64,000 nucleotides of DNA from Liquorilactobacillus ghanensis DSM 18630 (GTDB lineage: Bacteria; Bacillota; Bacilli; Lactobacillales; Lactobacillaceae), in assembly GCF_001435235.1 (NCBI RefSeq), contig NZ_AZGB01000016.1:228386-292385 (forward strand). The letters run 5' to 3'. The position numbers and the translations under genes were made by a program. Of this stretch, positions 8,436 to 17,418 are shown in pieces; position 1 is the stretch's first letter, and every line of letters starts with the position of its first letter. The notes beneath the pieces are model-generated. The model saw only the letters and a list, made by a program, of their open reading frames with translations, was not told the origin of the DNA and did not search any database.

Positions 8436-9149
8436 TTATTCAGCTTTTGAAATAGCTGAAGCGATATCTTCATCTTTGTCAAAATCGTGTTCCATGAATT
8501 CTGCATTATTTACAGGGAAATGTTGCTCTAAGGTATCAAAAACTTGTTTTTCTAAAGTCCCTTGTTTGATTTGAAAATCAAGAATATGTCCACCAATTGA
8601 TAAATCATCAGCAATAAAATGGTTATGAAAACCAGCAACGGCTGCTCCATGAAATAATTTCGGTGAATAGTAGCTCAGTAAAGTACCTTTAACATCATGA
8701 GCCTCAAAAATACTTTGCTTTTTAGCAGTTGCAGCCAAAGTATCAAACGGCTTAGTTGATTTGACAACAGCTCGGGTCTTCATGTAGCTGAAAGTTCCTT
8801 TAACAAGAATTGAAAAGAAGGTATTGCAATTTGGTTTGCCTTCAAGGCTGGCATTTTCAAAAGCAGCTGAATCAGCATCAGACAAAGTTCCGATTTTTTG
8901 ATAGTCAGCAAAATGCGAGTTGGCAAATGGTAAAGTGAAATCATCTTTTAATAAGTTAGCTTTGCCAAAACTGTCAAATTGATATGGTTTGCCATCAACA
9001 ATTACAACTTCTCCGTTTAAACCCTCACCAGTACCGATTCCGGTATCTCCATGAGCCATCAGTTCTTTTAATGTCAGCGTTCCGGTCAGTAGTCCTGGAA
9101 CCAGTAAAGCCAAAGTCCCATGCTGATAGAGTACGTTTGTGTTTTTCAC
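8436..9149 (-). CDS. aldB: alpha-acetolactate decarboxylase
   Basis: Converts alpha-acetolactate to acetoin, diverting pyruvate-derived carbon away from acid. 237 aa, typical length. The family pattern is clear: an early HGDTGIGTGEGLNGE stretch, and a C-terminal GFHNHF segment whose two histidines are metal ligands in the family, followed by GGHILDF. The start chosen is GTG at 9149, with GGAGG 8 nt upstream; the upstream TTG lies inside that ribosome site. No acetolactate synthase is adjacent, so substrate comes from elsewhere in the genome. Confidence 0.9.
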   Translation of the reverse strand: MKNTNVLYQHGTLALLVPGLLTGTLTLKELMAHGDTGIGTGEGLNGEVVIVDGKPYQFDSFGKANLLKDDFTLPFANSHFADYQKIGTLSDADSAAFENASLEGKPNCNTFFSILVKGTFSYMKTRAVVKSTKPFDTLAATAKKQSIFEAHDVKGTLLSYYSPKLFHGAAVAGFHNHFIADDLSIGGHILDFQIKQGTLEKQVFDTLEQHFPVNNAEFMEHDFDKDEDIASAISKAE

Positions 9150-9237
9150 GCTTATTACCTCCAAAATCAACTTTTAGTTCTATTAAGAAGCATACCACAT
9201 TGTTGGAATTTGTGGTGTGCAATGTAAGTCTTTAAGC

Positions 9238-9807
9238 TTATTTGACTGCTAAAAAGCAATCAGCCTGGTGATCGTTGACTAGTCCGGCAGCTTGCATAAA
9301 AGAGTAAACAACTACCGGACCGGTAAATTTAAAGCCGGCTTTTTTTAAAGTTTGACTGATTTGAATAGCACTAGTGTCAGTTGCTGGAACCGCAGCGGCT
9401 GTTTGATAATGATGAATGATTGGTTGATAATCAATCATTTGCCATAAGTAATTATTAAAAGTTTGGCCTGAACGATTCAAATCGGCGACGATCCGAGCAT
9501 TATTGATAATTGCTGATAGCTTGGCTTGGTTGCGAACAATGGCTGAATTGTTCAACAATTGCGGCAACTGTGGCTCCATTGATTGAACTTGATAAAAATC
9601 AAAATCTGCCAAAGCTTGGCGAAAGGCTGATCGCTTTTTTAGAATTGTCTGCCAACTTAAACCAGCCTGCATAATTTCTAAAGAAAGCAGTTCGAATAAG
9701 TGCTGATCGTTGTGACAAGGTCGGCCCCATTCATGATCGTGGTAGCTTTGAAGCAAATGATCAGCCGATTCTGCCCAGCTGCAGCGCTTTAATTGCGTTT
9801 TTTGCAA
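9238..9807 (-). CDS. tag: DNA-3-methyladenine glycosylase I
   Basis: Removes 3-methyladenine from alkylated DNA as the first step of base excision repair. 189 aa, the usual Tag length. The N-terminal RCSWAE and YHDHEWGRP segments, the GLSWQTIL helix and the C-terminal VNDHQADCF are characteristic; Cys and His residues in these parts bind zinc in Tag. It lies 24 nt after the ArsR-type gene, so it can be read through from the metal-efflux operon, an arrangement without obvious functional meaning. Confidence 0.9.
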   Translation of the reverse strand: MQKTQLKRCSWAESADHLLQSYHDHEWGRPCHNDQHLFELLSLEIMQAGLSWQTILKKRSAFRQALADFDFYQVQSMEPQLPQLLNNSAIVRNQAKLSAIINNARIVADLNRSGQTFNNYLWQMIDYQPIIHHYQTAAAVPATDTSAIQISQTLKKAGFKFTGPVVVYSFMQAAGLVNDHQADCFLAVK

Positions 9808-9831
9808 CGAAATCCAACCCCTTTTAACTTC

Positions 9832-10170
9832 TTATTCACCATGGCGTTTTCCACGGATAACATGATCAGCGTGTGCCAAGGTTTCATTAACAATGTCTAA
9901 AATATGCGGATCATCAAGTCGGTAGTAATTAGATTTTCCTTGACGTTGTGCTGAAACTAACTGATGCTGACGTAAAATAGCTAATTGATGAGAAACTGCT
10001 GATTGCTCTAATTCCAGAATTTGTCCTAATTCACTGACATTCAGCGGTTGCTGTTCAAGTAATTGCAACATTTGCAGTCGAATTGGATTACTTAAAAGTT
10101 TGAAAATACGTTGAGCTTCTTGTAAATGTTGTTGTTCAATCAAATTAAGCTTGTTCGTTGTGATAATCAA
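9832..10170 (-). CDS. ArsR/SmtB-family metal sensor, CzrA-like alpha5 site
   Basis: Metal-responsive repressor of 112 aa with a winged HTH ([16 protein letters not shown] as recognition region). There are no cysteines, so it is not a CadC-type sensor. The C-terminal helix has the spacing D-x-H-x10-H-x2-H (DPHI...LAHADH), which matches the alpha5 zinc/cobalt site known from CzrA. The start is uncertain: TTG at 10170 is only 2 nt from AGGAGG. It is co-transcribed with and 15 nt behind the CadD-type exporter, which it probably controls. Confidence 0.75.
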   Translation of the reverse strand: MIITTNKLNLIEQQHLQEAQRIFKLLSNPIRLQMLQLLEQQPLNVSELGQILELEQSAVSHQLAILRQHQLVSAQRQGKSNYYRLDDPHILDIVNETLAHADHVIRGKRHGE

Positions 10171-10185
10171 TGCCTCCTGATCAGT

Positions 10186-10749
10186 TTAAAAAAGCTGCAG
10201 TATGTGATGGATCAGACCACTGTCCCAAAAAACATAAAATCCAATTACAATATAGCAGATTTTCATGAGCTTGTCCCCATGAGCCTCGATGAAAGTGGAG
10301 ACTGCTGGTAAATCAGCTAACAAATGAATCAGCCAAACAGCTAATAATGATAAAGCTCCAATAAATACCAGTGTGATTAAGAAACTGTTAAAAGTTTGTC
10401 CAACAAGTACTGGAAGGAAAATTGCAAGATTACAACCGGCGCACACAGAAAGATAGGTAACAAAGACATTCAATACAGGGGAATGAACCTGCTTATCTCC
10501 GTCATCGTCATCATCATCGTGAAAGGCGAGATAAATCGGCAGAATTCCCAAAATTCCTAGTAGCCATTCTGGCAAAAAGGTAGCAAGCGCCTGACCAATA
10601 AAATAACTGGCGCTTAGTAAAACTAGATTACCCAGCAGATAACCGAACATTACTTGTCGTAATTGGTATTTTTTCAATAAGAAAATCAGCATAAAGAAAA
10701 AATCCAAGTTAACGCTGATAAAAGTTAGTCCTAAGATCCAAAAGTTCAT
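10186..10749 (-). CDS. cadD: CadD-family cadmium/divalent cation exporter
   Basis: Small membrane protein of 187 aa with about five hydrophobic segments and a cytoplasmic run of seven acidic residues (HDDDDDDGD) that could bind cations. Length, N-terminus and topology fit the CadD cadmium-resistance family. The ATG at 10749 follows AGGAGGA by 8 nt; an in-frame codon eight triplets upstream lacks a ribosome site. It leads a metal-efflux operon with the CzrA-like repressor. Which metal is exported (Cd, Zn or other) cannot be read from the sequence. Confidence 0.75.
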   Translation of the reverse strand: MNFWILGLTFISVNLDFFFMLIFLLKKYQLRQVMFGYLLGNLVLLSASYFIGQALATFLPEWLLGILGILPIYLAFHDDDDDDGDKQVHSPVLNVFVTYLSVCAGCNLAIFLPVLVGQTFNSFLITLVFIGALSLLAVWLIHLLADLPAVSTFIEAHGDKLMKICYIVIGFYVFWDSGLIHHILQLF

Positions 10750-10778
10750 TATTAAGTTCCTCCTAGCATGCAAATGTG

Positions 10779-10845
10779 TTCATATGATATATATTTCATA
10801 TGAACTTTACATCATATATAATACACGCTAGAAAAAAATTTGCAA
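10779..10845 (-). promoter_or_regulatory. promoter and palindromic operator of the metal-efflux operon
   Basis: Minus-strand -35 TTGCAA (10840-10845) and -10 TATTAT (10818-10823) are 16 bp apart. A near-perfect 26-bp inverted repeat at 10779-10804, with TTCATATGA and TCATATGAA arms around an AT core, lies just downstream of the start site. ArsR/SmtB repressors bind such AT-rich 12-2-12-like palindromes, so this is the likely operator. Confidence 0.7.
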
Positions 10846-10954
10846 TTTATAAATGAGTTGTAGGAAAAAATGGTTGACTGATTTAAAATCTGATTGGAGA
10901 TCAGAACTTCTGTAAAGTACTAAATAATTTCGATTTTTAAACTTTAATAATATA

Positions 10955-10991
10955 AAAGCTGCCTATTCTTGATGAGAATAGGCAGTTTTTT
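10955..10991. terminator. bidirectional terminator
   Basis: A perfect 11-bp stem (10959-10969 with 10975-10985) with a 5-nt loop is flanked by T-runs in both directions. It follows the minus-strand DHA2 gene. Confidence 0.75.
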
Positions 10992-11067
10992 GAGCTGTAT
11001 ATGTGACTAATAAAACTGAGTTAAAAACAAATCCATAAATTGGTAATATTTATGATTCAGCAATTTA

Positions 11068-12411
11068 TTAATTACTCTTTTTGAATGCTGTCCAAATGAG
11101 ACCAAGGTCTGCGAAAAGTAGAATCAAGGTAAAGATCAGTCCATTATGAAATCCGGCATTTTGACTGCTGGCAGATGCGGCAACGATAGTAGAAATGATT
11201 GCTGTACCAGCAGCACCAGCAAATTGCTGAAAAGTATTGAGCAAGGCGTTTCCGTCCGCTTGAAGTTGCAAGGAGAGTTGTTGTAAGCCATGTGTCATGA
11301 TTCCTGGCATGCTTAGTGATTGTCCAGCGGCAAACAAGGCAAATATAGCTGCAATTGAAGGAATCGTTAGGTGATTGAAGAAGATTGCAAATAACAAAAC
11401 GGCGATAAGCTGCAATGAGATACCACTGATAACTGGTCGCTTAGCTCCTAAATGGTCTAACAGACTCCCGCCAAAGGGTGTTAATAAAGCTCCAAGCAAA
11501 GCTCCTGGGGCCATAGCAATTCCTGCTTGTAAGGAAGAACGATGGAAGGCCAACTGAATCAAGTTTGGAATTAAAAATGAAAGTCCTAAGACAACAAATT
11601 GTCCAATGAAATAGCTGCTTAAATGCAAGTTGAAATTAAGATTTTTTAAACTACTCCAGTTAAGAATCGGTGTAGTGGTTTTGCGATAATGAAATAACAT
11701 TATTACAAAGAAAACGACTGCCAGTAGTAAGTAAATAATGAAATCAATTAAACTAGTACTTAGAAAGTTGAAGGCGGTAATCAAGAAGGCAAACGTGGCT
11801 GCCGTTGTTAGCCAACCCCAAAAGTCGAATTTAATTGCCTTTTTCGGTTGCTGATTGTCAAGTGACCAACAGCCAACTAATAAGGCCACCAAGATTAGTG
11901 GAATCATTAAAATAAAAATCATGCGCCAGCCCCAAGAATCAGTTAAAAGGCCACCGTAAATTGGACCAAATGCCGGAGCAGTTGCAGTTACAAAATTGCC
12001 TAGTCCCATCAATAAGCCCAATTTGTTAGCTGGGGCTTTTTCTAAGATAATATTAAACATTAAGGGTAAGCTGATGCCGGTCCCGATACCTTGAAAAGCT
12101 CTTCCAAGAATCAATAAAATTAAGTTGGTGGCTGCTGCATCAATAATTATTCCCAGCAAAAAGAAACAAACGGCACTGATAAAAAGCTTTTTTGAGGAAA
12201 AACGCTTTTTTAGGAAAGCCGATAAAGGAATCATAGCGGTTAAAACTAATAAATAAGCCGTTGTTACCCATTGAATCTGTGATAAAGAAACGTTGAATAA
12301 TTTCATTAACTGTGGAAAAGTAACGTTCATGGCGGTCTCAATTACCACTCCACCAAAAGATAAAATACCAGTTGCAAAAATAGCTGCTGGAAGTTTGTAA
12401 TTTTTTTGCAA
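11068..12411 (-). CDS. multidrug MFS transporter, DHA2 (EmrB/QacA) type
   Basis: 447-aa proton-driven efflux pump with many hydrophobic segments. PLSAFLKKRFSSKK is the motif-A region and an APAFGPIYGG segment matches the antiporter motif C of drug exporters. The start is TTG at 12411, with AGGAG 8 nt upstream. It sits 11 nt behind the MarR regulator in one operon. Substrate is unknown; toxic compounds or drugs are inferred from the family and the MarR partner. Confidence 0.8.
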   Translation of the reverse strand: MQKNYKLPAAIFATGILSFGGVVIETAMNVTFPQLMKLFNVSLSQIQWVTTAYLLVLTAMIPLSAFLKKRFSSKKLFISAVCFFLLGIIIDAAATNLILLILGRAFQGIGTGISLPLMFNIILEKAPANKLGLLMGLGNFVTATAPAFGPIYGGLLTDSWGWRMIFILMIPLILVALLVGCWSLDNQQPKKAIKFDFWGWLTTAATFAFLITAFNFLSTSLIDFIIYLLLAVVFFVIMLFHYRKTTTPILNWSSLKNLNFNLHLSSYFIGQFVVLGLSFLIPNLIQLAFHRSSLQAGIAMAPGALLGALLTPFGGSLLDHLGAKRPVISGISLQLIAVLLFAIFFNHLTIPSIAAIFALFAAGQSLSMPGIMTHGLQQLSLQLQADGNALLNTFQQFAGAAGTAIISTIVAASASSQNAGFHNGLIFTLILLFADLGLIWTAFKKSN

Positions 12412-12422
12412 ATTAATTTCTC

Positions 12423-12866
12423 CTATTCATGTGATTTTAGATTTCGGCTTAAACGCCGAGTTAAAGTTGAAAAGTTTTCTAGTTGTTTAGCAGTCATGCC
12501 GGCTGTTAGACAATTTTCAAGTTCACTGATTGAATTATCGACAGCTTCAGCTTTTTGAAGGCTGGCAGTCGTCAGTAATACTTGTTTGCGTCGATGATCA
12601 TTTGTTGATTGTTTAAGCAAAACTAGTTTGCCTTTTTGCATTCGAGCCAATAATTCACTGATTGTTGATTTTCCAAAACCAAATGCCTGTTGAAGATCAG
12701 ATGGGAAGATTTCTTCTTGTTGATGATCGTACAGATAACTGAGAATCCATTGCTGGGTCTCAGGAATATCAATTAATTCAGTTTTAGCAATTTGACGATG
12801 GGCAGCTCGATTTAAATGGTTTGCCAATTGTTTGATTTGAAATCCAATTGTTTGCTGGATATCCAT
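12423..12866 (-). CDS. MarR-family transcriptional regulator
   Basis: 147 aa winged-helix protein (FGFGKSTISELLARMQKGKLV is the HTH region, followed by a wing with DHRRKQVLLT). The ATG at 12866 is preceded by AAGGAG at 11 nt; an upstream GTG overlaps that site. It leads the operon with the DHA2 pump and has a large palindrome across its own promoter, so autorepression relieved by a ligand is the likely mode. Confidence 0.8.
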   Translation of the reverse strand: MDIQQTIGFQIKQLANHLNRAAHRQIAKTELIDIPETQQWILSYLYDHQQEEIFPSDLQQAFGFGKSTISELLARMQKGKLVLLKQSTNDHRRKQVLLTTASLQKAEAVDNSISELENCLTAGMTAKQLENFSTLTRRLSRNLKSHE

Positions 12867-12986
12867 AGCGATAAACACTCCTTTTACAATTCATTCGGTA
12901 GACAAAGCGGGACTTATGAAGGTTAGGCAGTAGGCGTTACAGCAGAGTGGCACAGGTAAATGCACTGTTTGCTGATTAATTGCTAA

Positions 12987-13035
12987 ATATAGTTCGCATA
13001 CGAACTATATTAATAAAAATTAGACTAAAAGTCAA
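12987..13035 (-). promoter_or_regulatory. marR promoter overlapped by a 24-bp palindrome
   Basis: Minus-strand -35 TTGACT (13030-13035) and -10 TAATAT (13007-13012) are 17 bp apart. A near-perfect inverted repeat spans 12987-13010 (arms ATATAGTTCG and CGAACTATAT), covering the -10 edge and the start point, the standard position of a MarR operator. Confidence 0.75.
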
Positions 13036-13273
13036 TTTTAGTGTAATTAATCAACTAGATTGCGGCAAATAACTTATTAATTTAAAAAATATTAAACTAA
13101 TCATAGTGAAATGCTTGATTTTAACCAATTCTTTAGATACGATAACGATGGAGTTTGTTACAATAATGTTATAAAGTGCAGCAGGCAATTATCTAAATTA
13201 GCCGCACGGTGCTTGGTGGAATTTGTTGAACGAAGCATGGAGAGAGTCATAATTAATTAAGGAGCAAACTTAT
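13036..13273 (+). other. leader and promoter region of the two-component system
   Basis: No gene is present. A TGTTACAAT element near 13155-13165 is a plausible extended -10, giving a leader of about 100 nt before the response regulator. I see no recognisable riboswitch. The ribosome site AAGGAG precedes 13274. Confidence 0.4.
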
Positions 13274-13963
13274 ATGAAAATTTTAGTAGTCGATGATGAT
13301 AAAGATATTGTAGAATTACTTAGTATTTACATTAAAAATGAAGGTTATGAAGTTGAAAAAGCGTATAACGGCAAGGAAGCTTTAACCAAGTTGAATACTC
13401 ATCCAGATACTTCACTGATGATTTTAGATATTATGATGCCGCAAATGGACGGAATTGAAGTTTTGAAGGAAGTTCGTAAGGACTCTCAAATTCCGGTTTT
13501 GCTATTATCAGCTAAGACTGGGGATTTGGATAAGATTCAGGGATTAATTCAAGGTGCCGATGACTACGTTACTAAACCATTTAATCCATTAGAGGTAATG
13601 GCGCGTGTAAAATCATTATTGCGCCGGTCGCAGCATAACGTTACCAATGATGTGCCTGATACTTTAGAAGTCGGACCATTGATCATCAATAAAGATTCGC
13701 ATGAAGTTAAGACAACTGATGGTAATTCGATTCAATTAACAGCACTTGAATTTGGTATTTTGTACCTTTTGTCTAGTCACCCGAATCGAGTTTTCTCAGC
13801 CGATGAAATTTTTGAGCGGGTTTGGCAACAAGAGTCGGTGGTTTCAGCTAAGACGGTAATGGTTCATGTCAGTCACTTGCGCGATAAGATTGAAGCAGCT
13901 ACGAATGGTGAAAAAGTCATTCAAACGGTTTGGGGTGTCGGTTATAAAGTAGAAGTTCGTTAA
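13274..13963 (+). CDS. OmpR/PhoB-family response regulator
   Basis: 229 aa. Receiver domain (residues 1-115) with the acidic pocket DDD at 7-9, phospho-acceptor Asp52 (ILDIMMP) and Lys at 102 (VTKPFNP). Then a winged-helix DNA-binding domain (about 130-227, with VWGVGYKV at the end). It lies 19 nt upstream of its histidine kinase and upstream of a carboxypeptidase gene, which suggests control of cell-envelope functions; VanR is the closest style. The regulon is unknown. Confidence 0.85.
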   Translation: MKILVVDDDKDIVELLSIYIKNEGYEVEKAYNGKEALTKLNTHPDTSLMILDIMMPQMDGIEVLKEVRKDSQIPVLLLSAKTGDLDKIQGLIQGADDYVTKPFNPLEVMARVKSLLRRSQHNVTNDVPDTLEVGPLIINKDSHEVKTTDGNSIQLTALEFGILYLLSSHPNRVFSADEIFERVWQQESVVSAKTVMVHVSHLRDKIEAATNGEKVIQTVWGVGYKVEVR

Positions 13964-13982
13964 TTATGGAGATGATAGCTAA

Positions 13983-15140
13983 GTGAAATTAACTGCGCGA
14001 GAAAAAAGCGAGTTATTTGGCGAAGGCGTCGTCACGGTTATTTTATTGATGCTCCTCAATCTATCAGTTTATGTTTTGTTGGATCAGATGATCGAATCTA
14101 ATCCACAGTTGGCTAATGGTATTTTTCAAATTAAGATGTCACTGTCATTTGGCCCCAATCACATTCGTTTTTGGAGCTGGGGCTGGTTGCTTATTTGTGT
14201 TATGATCTTGATCGATGTCTTTGTGGTTTACTGGCGGTTAATGCGCCGCTATCGGCAAATGCAGTTGCAGCATGTAATTGCGGAGTTGCATTATATTGCT
14301 AATGGACATCTTAATCATCGGATTTCATTTCAACTTCCGGGAGAAATGCAGCGGGTGGTTATCAGTATCAACGCGTTGGTTGATAGCGCGCTTACTGCAA
14401 TGGATGAAGAACGGCAGATTGAGCACTCAAAAGATGAATTGATTACTAATGTTAGTCATGATATACGGACACCGTTAACTTCGATTATCGGTTATTTAGG
14501 TCTGATTGAAGACAAACAATATCATTCACAAGCAGAACTTTTGAAGTATACACATACAGCTTTTTTAAAGGCGAGACAAATGAAAACTTTAGCAGATGAT
14601 TTATTTGAATATACTAAGGTTCGTCAGTCAACGACGCCATTGAATTTGTCAACGATTGATCTGAAACAGTTGTTGGAACAATTGGCGGTTTCATTTGAGC
14701 TTGAATCACACAAAAAACAGATGATTATTTCAACTGATTTTGAAACTAATCAGTTGAAAATGGAAGCAGATTCACAAAAATTAGTGCGCGTCTTTAATAA
14801 TTTGATTACTAATGCATTTAAATATGGTGTTGATGGCAGCAAATTAGTTTTAAGTGCTCGGCATACCTCAAAAACAATGATCGAAGTGGTGGTTGCTAAT
14901 GATGGCAAACCCATTCCAAAAGAATCGTTAAATAAATTATTTGATCGTTTTTATCGAGTTGAAAGTTCTCGTTCGAAAGAAACGGGTGGTAGCGGTTTGG
15001 GGCTGGCGATTGCGCAGAGTATTGTTGAGCTGCATCATGGAAAAATTCATGCAGAATCAGATAAAAATTGGACTAAATTCATTATTGAATTACCAGTTAG
15101 TCAAAAGACTGAAAATTCAGTAAAAAGAGTAATAAAATAG
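13983..15140 (+). CDS. sensor histidine kinase
   Basis: 385 aa, GTG start. Two transmembrane segments (about 15-35 and 60-82) enclose a short 25-residue extracellular loop. A HAMP-like linker precedes the dimerisation domain with the H-box NVSHDIRTPLTS and an ATPase domain with N-box NAFKYG, F-box FDRFYR and G-box GGSGLGLAI. The short outer loop suggests sensing at the membrane, as in intramembrane or VanS-like kinases. It forms a pair with the preceding response regulator. Confidence 0.85.
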   Translation: MKLTAREKSELFGEGVVTVILLMLLNLSVYVLLDQMIESNPQLANGIFQIKMSLSFGPNHIRFWSWGWLLICVMILIDVFVVYWRLMRRYRQMQLQHVIAELHYIANGHLNHRISFQLPGEMQRVVISINALVDSALTAMDEERQIEHSKDELITNVSHDIRTPLTSIIGYLGLIEDKQYHSQAELLKYTHTAFLKARQMKTLADDLFEYTKVRQSTTPLNLSTIDLKQLLEQLAVSFELESHKKQMIISTDFETNQLKMEADSQKLVRVFNNLITNAFKYGVDGSKLVLSARHTSKTMIEVVVANDGKPIPKESLNKLFDRFYRVESSRSKETGGSGLGLAIAQSIVELHHGKIHAESDKNWTKFIIELPVSQKTENSVKRVIK

Positions 15141-15152
15141 GCGGATTAGCCG

Positions 15153-15181
15153 TTGTCAGACTAGTCTTTTTTCGCTATGCT
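15153..15181 (+). promoter_or_regulatory. promoter of the carboxypeptidase gene
   Basis: TTGTCA (15153-15158) and TATGCT (15176-15181) are exactly 17 bp apart, so the carboxypeptidase can be transcribed independently of the two-component genes. Confidence 0.6.
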
Positions 15182-15221
15182 AGAATAGATTGTTTTAAAT
15201 GAAGTGAAGGGATCGAAAAAA

Positions 15222-16565
15222 ATGGTATTTGGTAAGGCAAAAAAGTTTTTGATAGGTTTAGTAACGGCAACTACAGCTTTTGCAACGATTGCAACGGCAG
15301 GAACAGCTGCTACACAGGCGAAGGCAGCAACAGTTAATGATACTCCGGCTGCTGGTTTGAAATTAGATGTTAAGGCAGCAATTGCGGTCGATGCTAAGAC
15401 GGGACAAATTATTTATAGTAAGAATGCAAATCAGCCATTGGCAATTGCATCTATGTCGAAATTGATTTCAATTTACTTAGTTTTGCAGGCTATTAAACAA
15501 GGAAAATTATCTTGGAATGAAAAAGTTCCAGTTGATGAAGCATCATATAAGGTTAGTCAAAATACGTCGTTGTCAAATGTTCCTTTGTTAAAGGGGCATA
15601 AATATACTGTTAAGCAACTTTATCAGGCTAGTTTGATTTATTCTGCTAACGGTGCAGTTATGACCTTAGGTAATGCCGTTGCAGGTTCTCAAAAAGCTTT
15701 TGTTGATCAAATGCGAGCTCAGTTGAAAAAATGGGGCATCAATGATGGTGAAATTTATACAACTGCTGGGTTACCTAACAGCGATGTGGGCAGTGCCAAG
15801 TATCCTGGTGCAGCTAATGATGCCGAAAATAAACTTTCAGCGGTTGATATGGCAACTGTTGCCAGCAAGTTGTTGAAAGCTTATCCAGAAGTGTTACAGA
15901 CTACCAGCATCACACGAATGAAATTTAATAATGGAACAACTGAAACGCAAATGGAAAATTGGAATTGGATGTTAAAAGGGTTGGCAAAATCGTATACTGA
16001 ATTACCAGTTGATGGTTTGAAGACAGGAACATCTGATTCTGCCGGTGCTGATTTTACTGGTACTGTTCATAAAGATGGTCACCGAATTATTACAGTAGTT
16101 TTAGGAGCCCAGCATAAAAACGATCAAGACCCTTCACGCTTTATACAGACACAGAAGTTAATGTCTTATGTCTATAATAATTTTACTTATACTAAAATTA
16201 ATGCTGGCAAGAGTTCCAAGGGTGCTGATTCATTGCCGGTTTATCATGGCAAACAGTTAACTGCTCAAGCAGTGACTGGCAAAAATAGTGATGTTTGGAT
16301 TAAACGTGGTTTGACAGTCAGCAACTTACAAGTTAAATTAAGCGGCAATCATAAGCTCTATAAAAAAGGTGGTTTAGCAGCCCCAATTGCTAAGAACAAA
16401 CAAATTGGTACATTGGATTTGACGATTAAAGGCCAAAAGCTGCAATATTTAAATGGTGCTACCAGCTTGAAGTTGCCAGCAACTAACCCACAGGCTATTC
16501 AAAAGGCTAATATTTTTGTAATTATGGGTCGAGCAATTAAGAATTTCTTCACAAATATTTTTTAA
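15222..16565 (+). CDS. dacA: D-alanyl-D-alanine carboxypeptidase (low-molecular-weight PBP, S11)
   Basis: Trims the terminal D-Ala from peptidoglycan stem peptides outside the cell. 447 aa. A signal peptide ends near residue 36 (AKA-A). The three penicillin-binding motifs are in order: SMSK at 77-80 (nucleophile Ser77), SAN at 141-143 and KTGTS from 267. A C-terminal PBP5-type domain and an amphipathic tail (AIKNFFTNIF) probably anchor it at the membrane. Start ATG at 15222 follows AGGGA by 9 nt. It follows the two-component genes but has its own promoter. Confidence 0.9.
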   Translation: MVFGKAKKFLIGLVTATTAFATIATAGTAATQAKAATVNDTPAAGLKLDVKAAIAVDAKTGQIIYSKNANQPLAIASMSKLISIYLVLQAIKQGKLSWNEKVPVDEASYKVSQNTSLSNVPLLKGHKYTVKQLYQASLIYSANGAVMTLGNAVAGSQKAFVDQMRAQLKKWGINDGEIYTTAGLPNSDVGSAKYPGAANDAENKLSAVDMATVASKLLKAYPEVLQTTSITRMKFNNGTTETQMENWNWMLKGLAKSYTELPVDGLKTGTSDSAGADFTGTVHKDGHRIITVVLGAQHKNDQDPSRFIQTQKLMSYVYNNFTYTKINAGKSSKGADSLPVYHGKQLTAQAVTGKNSDVWIKRGLTVSNLQVKLSGNHKLYKKGGLAAPIAKNKQIGTLDLTIKGQKLQYLNGATSLKLPATNPQAIQKANIFVIMGRAIKNFFTNIF

Positions 16566-16584
16566 ATTAAAGATTATCTTTAAA

Positions 16585-16616
16585 ACAGCAATCAGAACAA
16601 TGATTGCTGTTTTTTT
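16585..16616 (+). terminator. intrinsic terminator after dacA
   Basis: Perfect 10-bp stem (arms around 16585-16594 and 16601-16610) with a 6-nt loop, then seven T. Confidence 0.85.
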
Positions 16617-16657
16617 GTTTGGCAAGGGATTTGCAGCTAAAAAGTAAGTGAAAATGG

Positions 16658-16685
16658 TTGACACCTGTCATCTATGCGTTAGAAT
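16658..16685 (+). promoter_or_regulatory. strong promoter of the DoxX gene
   Basis: Perfect -35 TTGACA (16658-16663), 16-bp spacer, -10 TAGAAT (16680-16685). Confidence 0.7.
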
Positions 16686-16732
16686 TAAATTGTGAAATAA
16701 TTCATAATATTATTCAATGGGAAGTGTTGATC

Positions 16733-17230
16733 ATGGTAAAATGGTTACGCAAATCTAAAAGCGCAATGGTAATTCTGACAATTATTCGAATTTGGTTAGG
16801 TTACCTGTGGGCAATGGATGGCTTTGGAAAAATTTCTGGTGGCTTTAGTGCCAAAGGCTTTGTCGGAATGGCAATTAAGAATCCGGTTATGACCCCAGAA
16901 AAGACACAAGCGTTTGGTTGGTATACAGATTTTTTGAGGGATCTTGTTATGCCACATATTTCATTATTTAGTACATTGGTTGCTTGGGGAGAATTATTAG
17001 TTGGTTTAGGACTGATCTTTGGAACCCTAACTACAGCTGCCGCTTTCTTTGGGATGATGATGAACTTCTTTTATTTAATGGCGGGAACCGTTTCGGTTAA
17101 CCCTATGTATATTTTCTGGGAGATCTTCATTCTGGTGGCTGGTTTTAATGCTGGTAAGATCGGTTTAGATCGCTGGGTAATTCCGTTCTTGCGTGAAAAG
17201 CTTCCGTTTTTAAAAAAATTAGTTGAGTAG
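16733..17230 (+). CDS. DoxX-family membrane protein
   Basis: 165 aa with four hydrophobic segments. The early IWLGYLWAMDGFGKISGGF and the GELLVGLGLIFG segment are typical of DoxX/YphA-like proteins. The family has roles in thiol or redox homeostasis in other bacteria, but no specific function can be assigned here. The ATG at 16733 has GGGAAG upstream; the longer open frame begins inside the promoter -35 and is not real. Monocistronic between a promoter and a terminator. Confidence 0.75.
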   Translation: MVKWLRKSKSAMVILTIIRIWLGYLWAMDGFGKISGGFSAKGFVGMAIKNPVMTPEKTQAFGWYTDFLRDLVMPHISLFSTLVAWGELLVGLGLIFGTLTTAAAFFGMMMNFFYLMAGTVSVNPMYIFWEIFILVAGFNAGKIGLDRWVIPFLREKLPFLKKLVE

Positions 17231-17266
17231 ATAACAATAATCAGTAAATTTAAGTAAATATAAGTG

Positions 17267-17306
17267 ATAAAAGCATAAATATAAGTGCTTTTATTGCTTT
17301 TTTTTT
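17267..17306 (+). terminator. terminator after the DoxX gene
   Basis: Perfect 9-bp stem (17267-17275 with 17286-17294), a 10-nt loop and a long T-run. Confidence 0.75.
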
Positions 17307-17418
17307 GGAAAAAATGATTTTTTTCAGTTTACTTTTCTTTAATAAGTGTTAATATAGATTTAATTTAGTATCGTGGATAACAACTATCGATATTACATGG
17401 CAAATTGGAGGAATTGAA

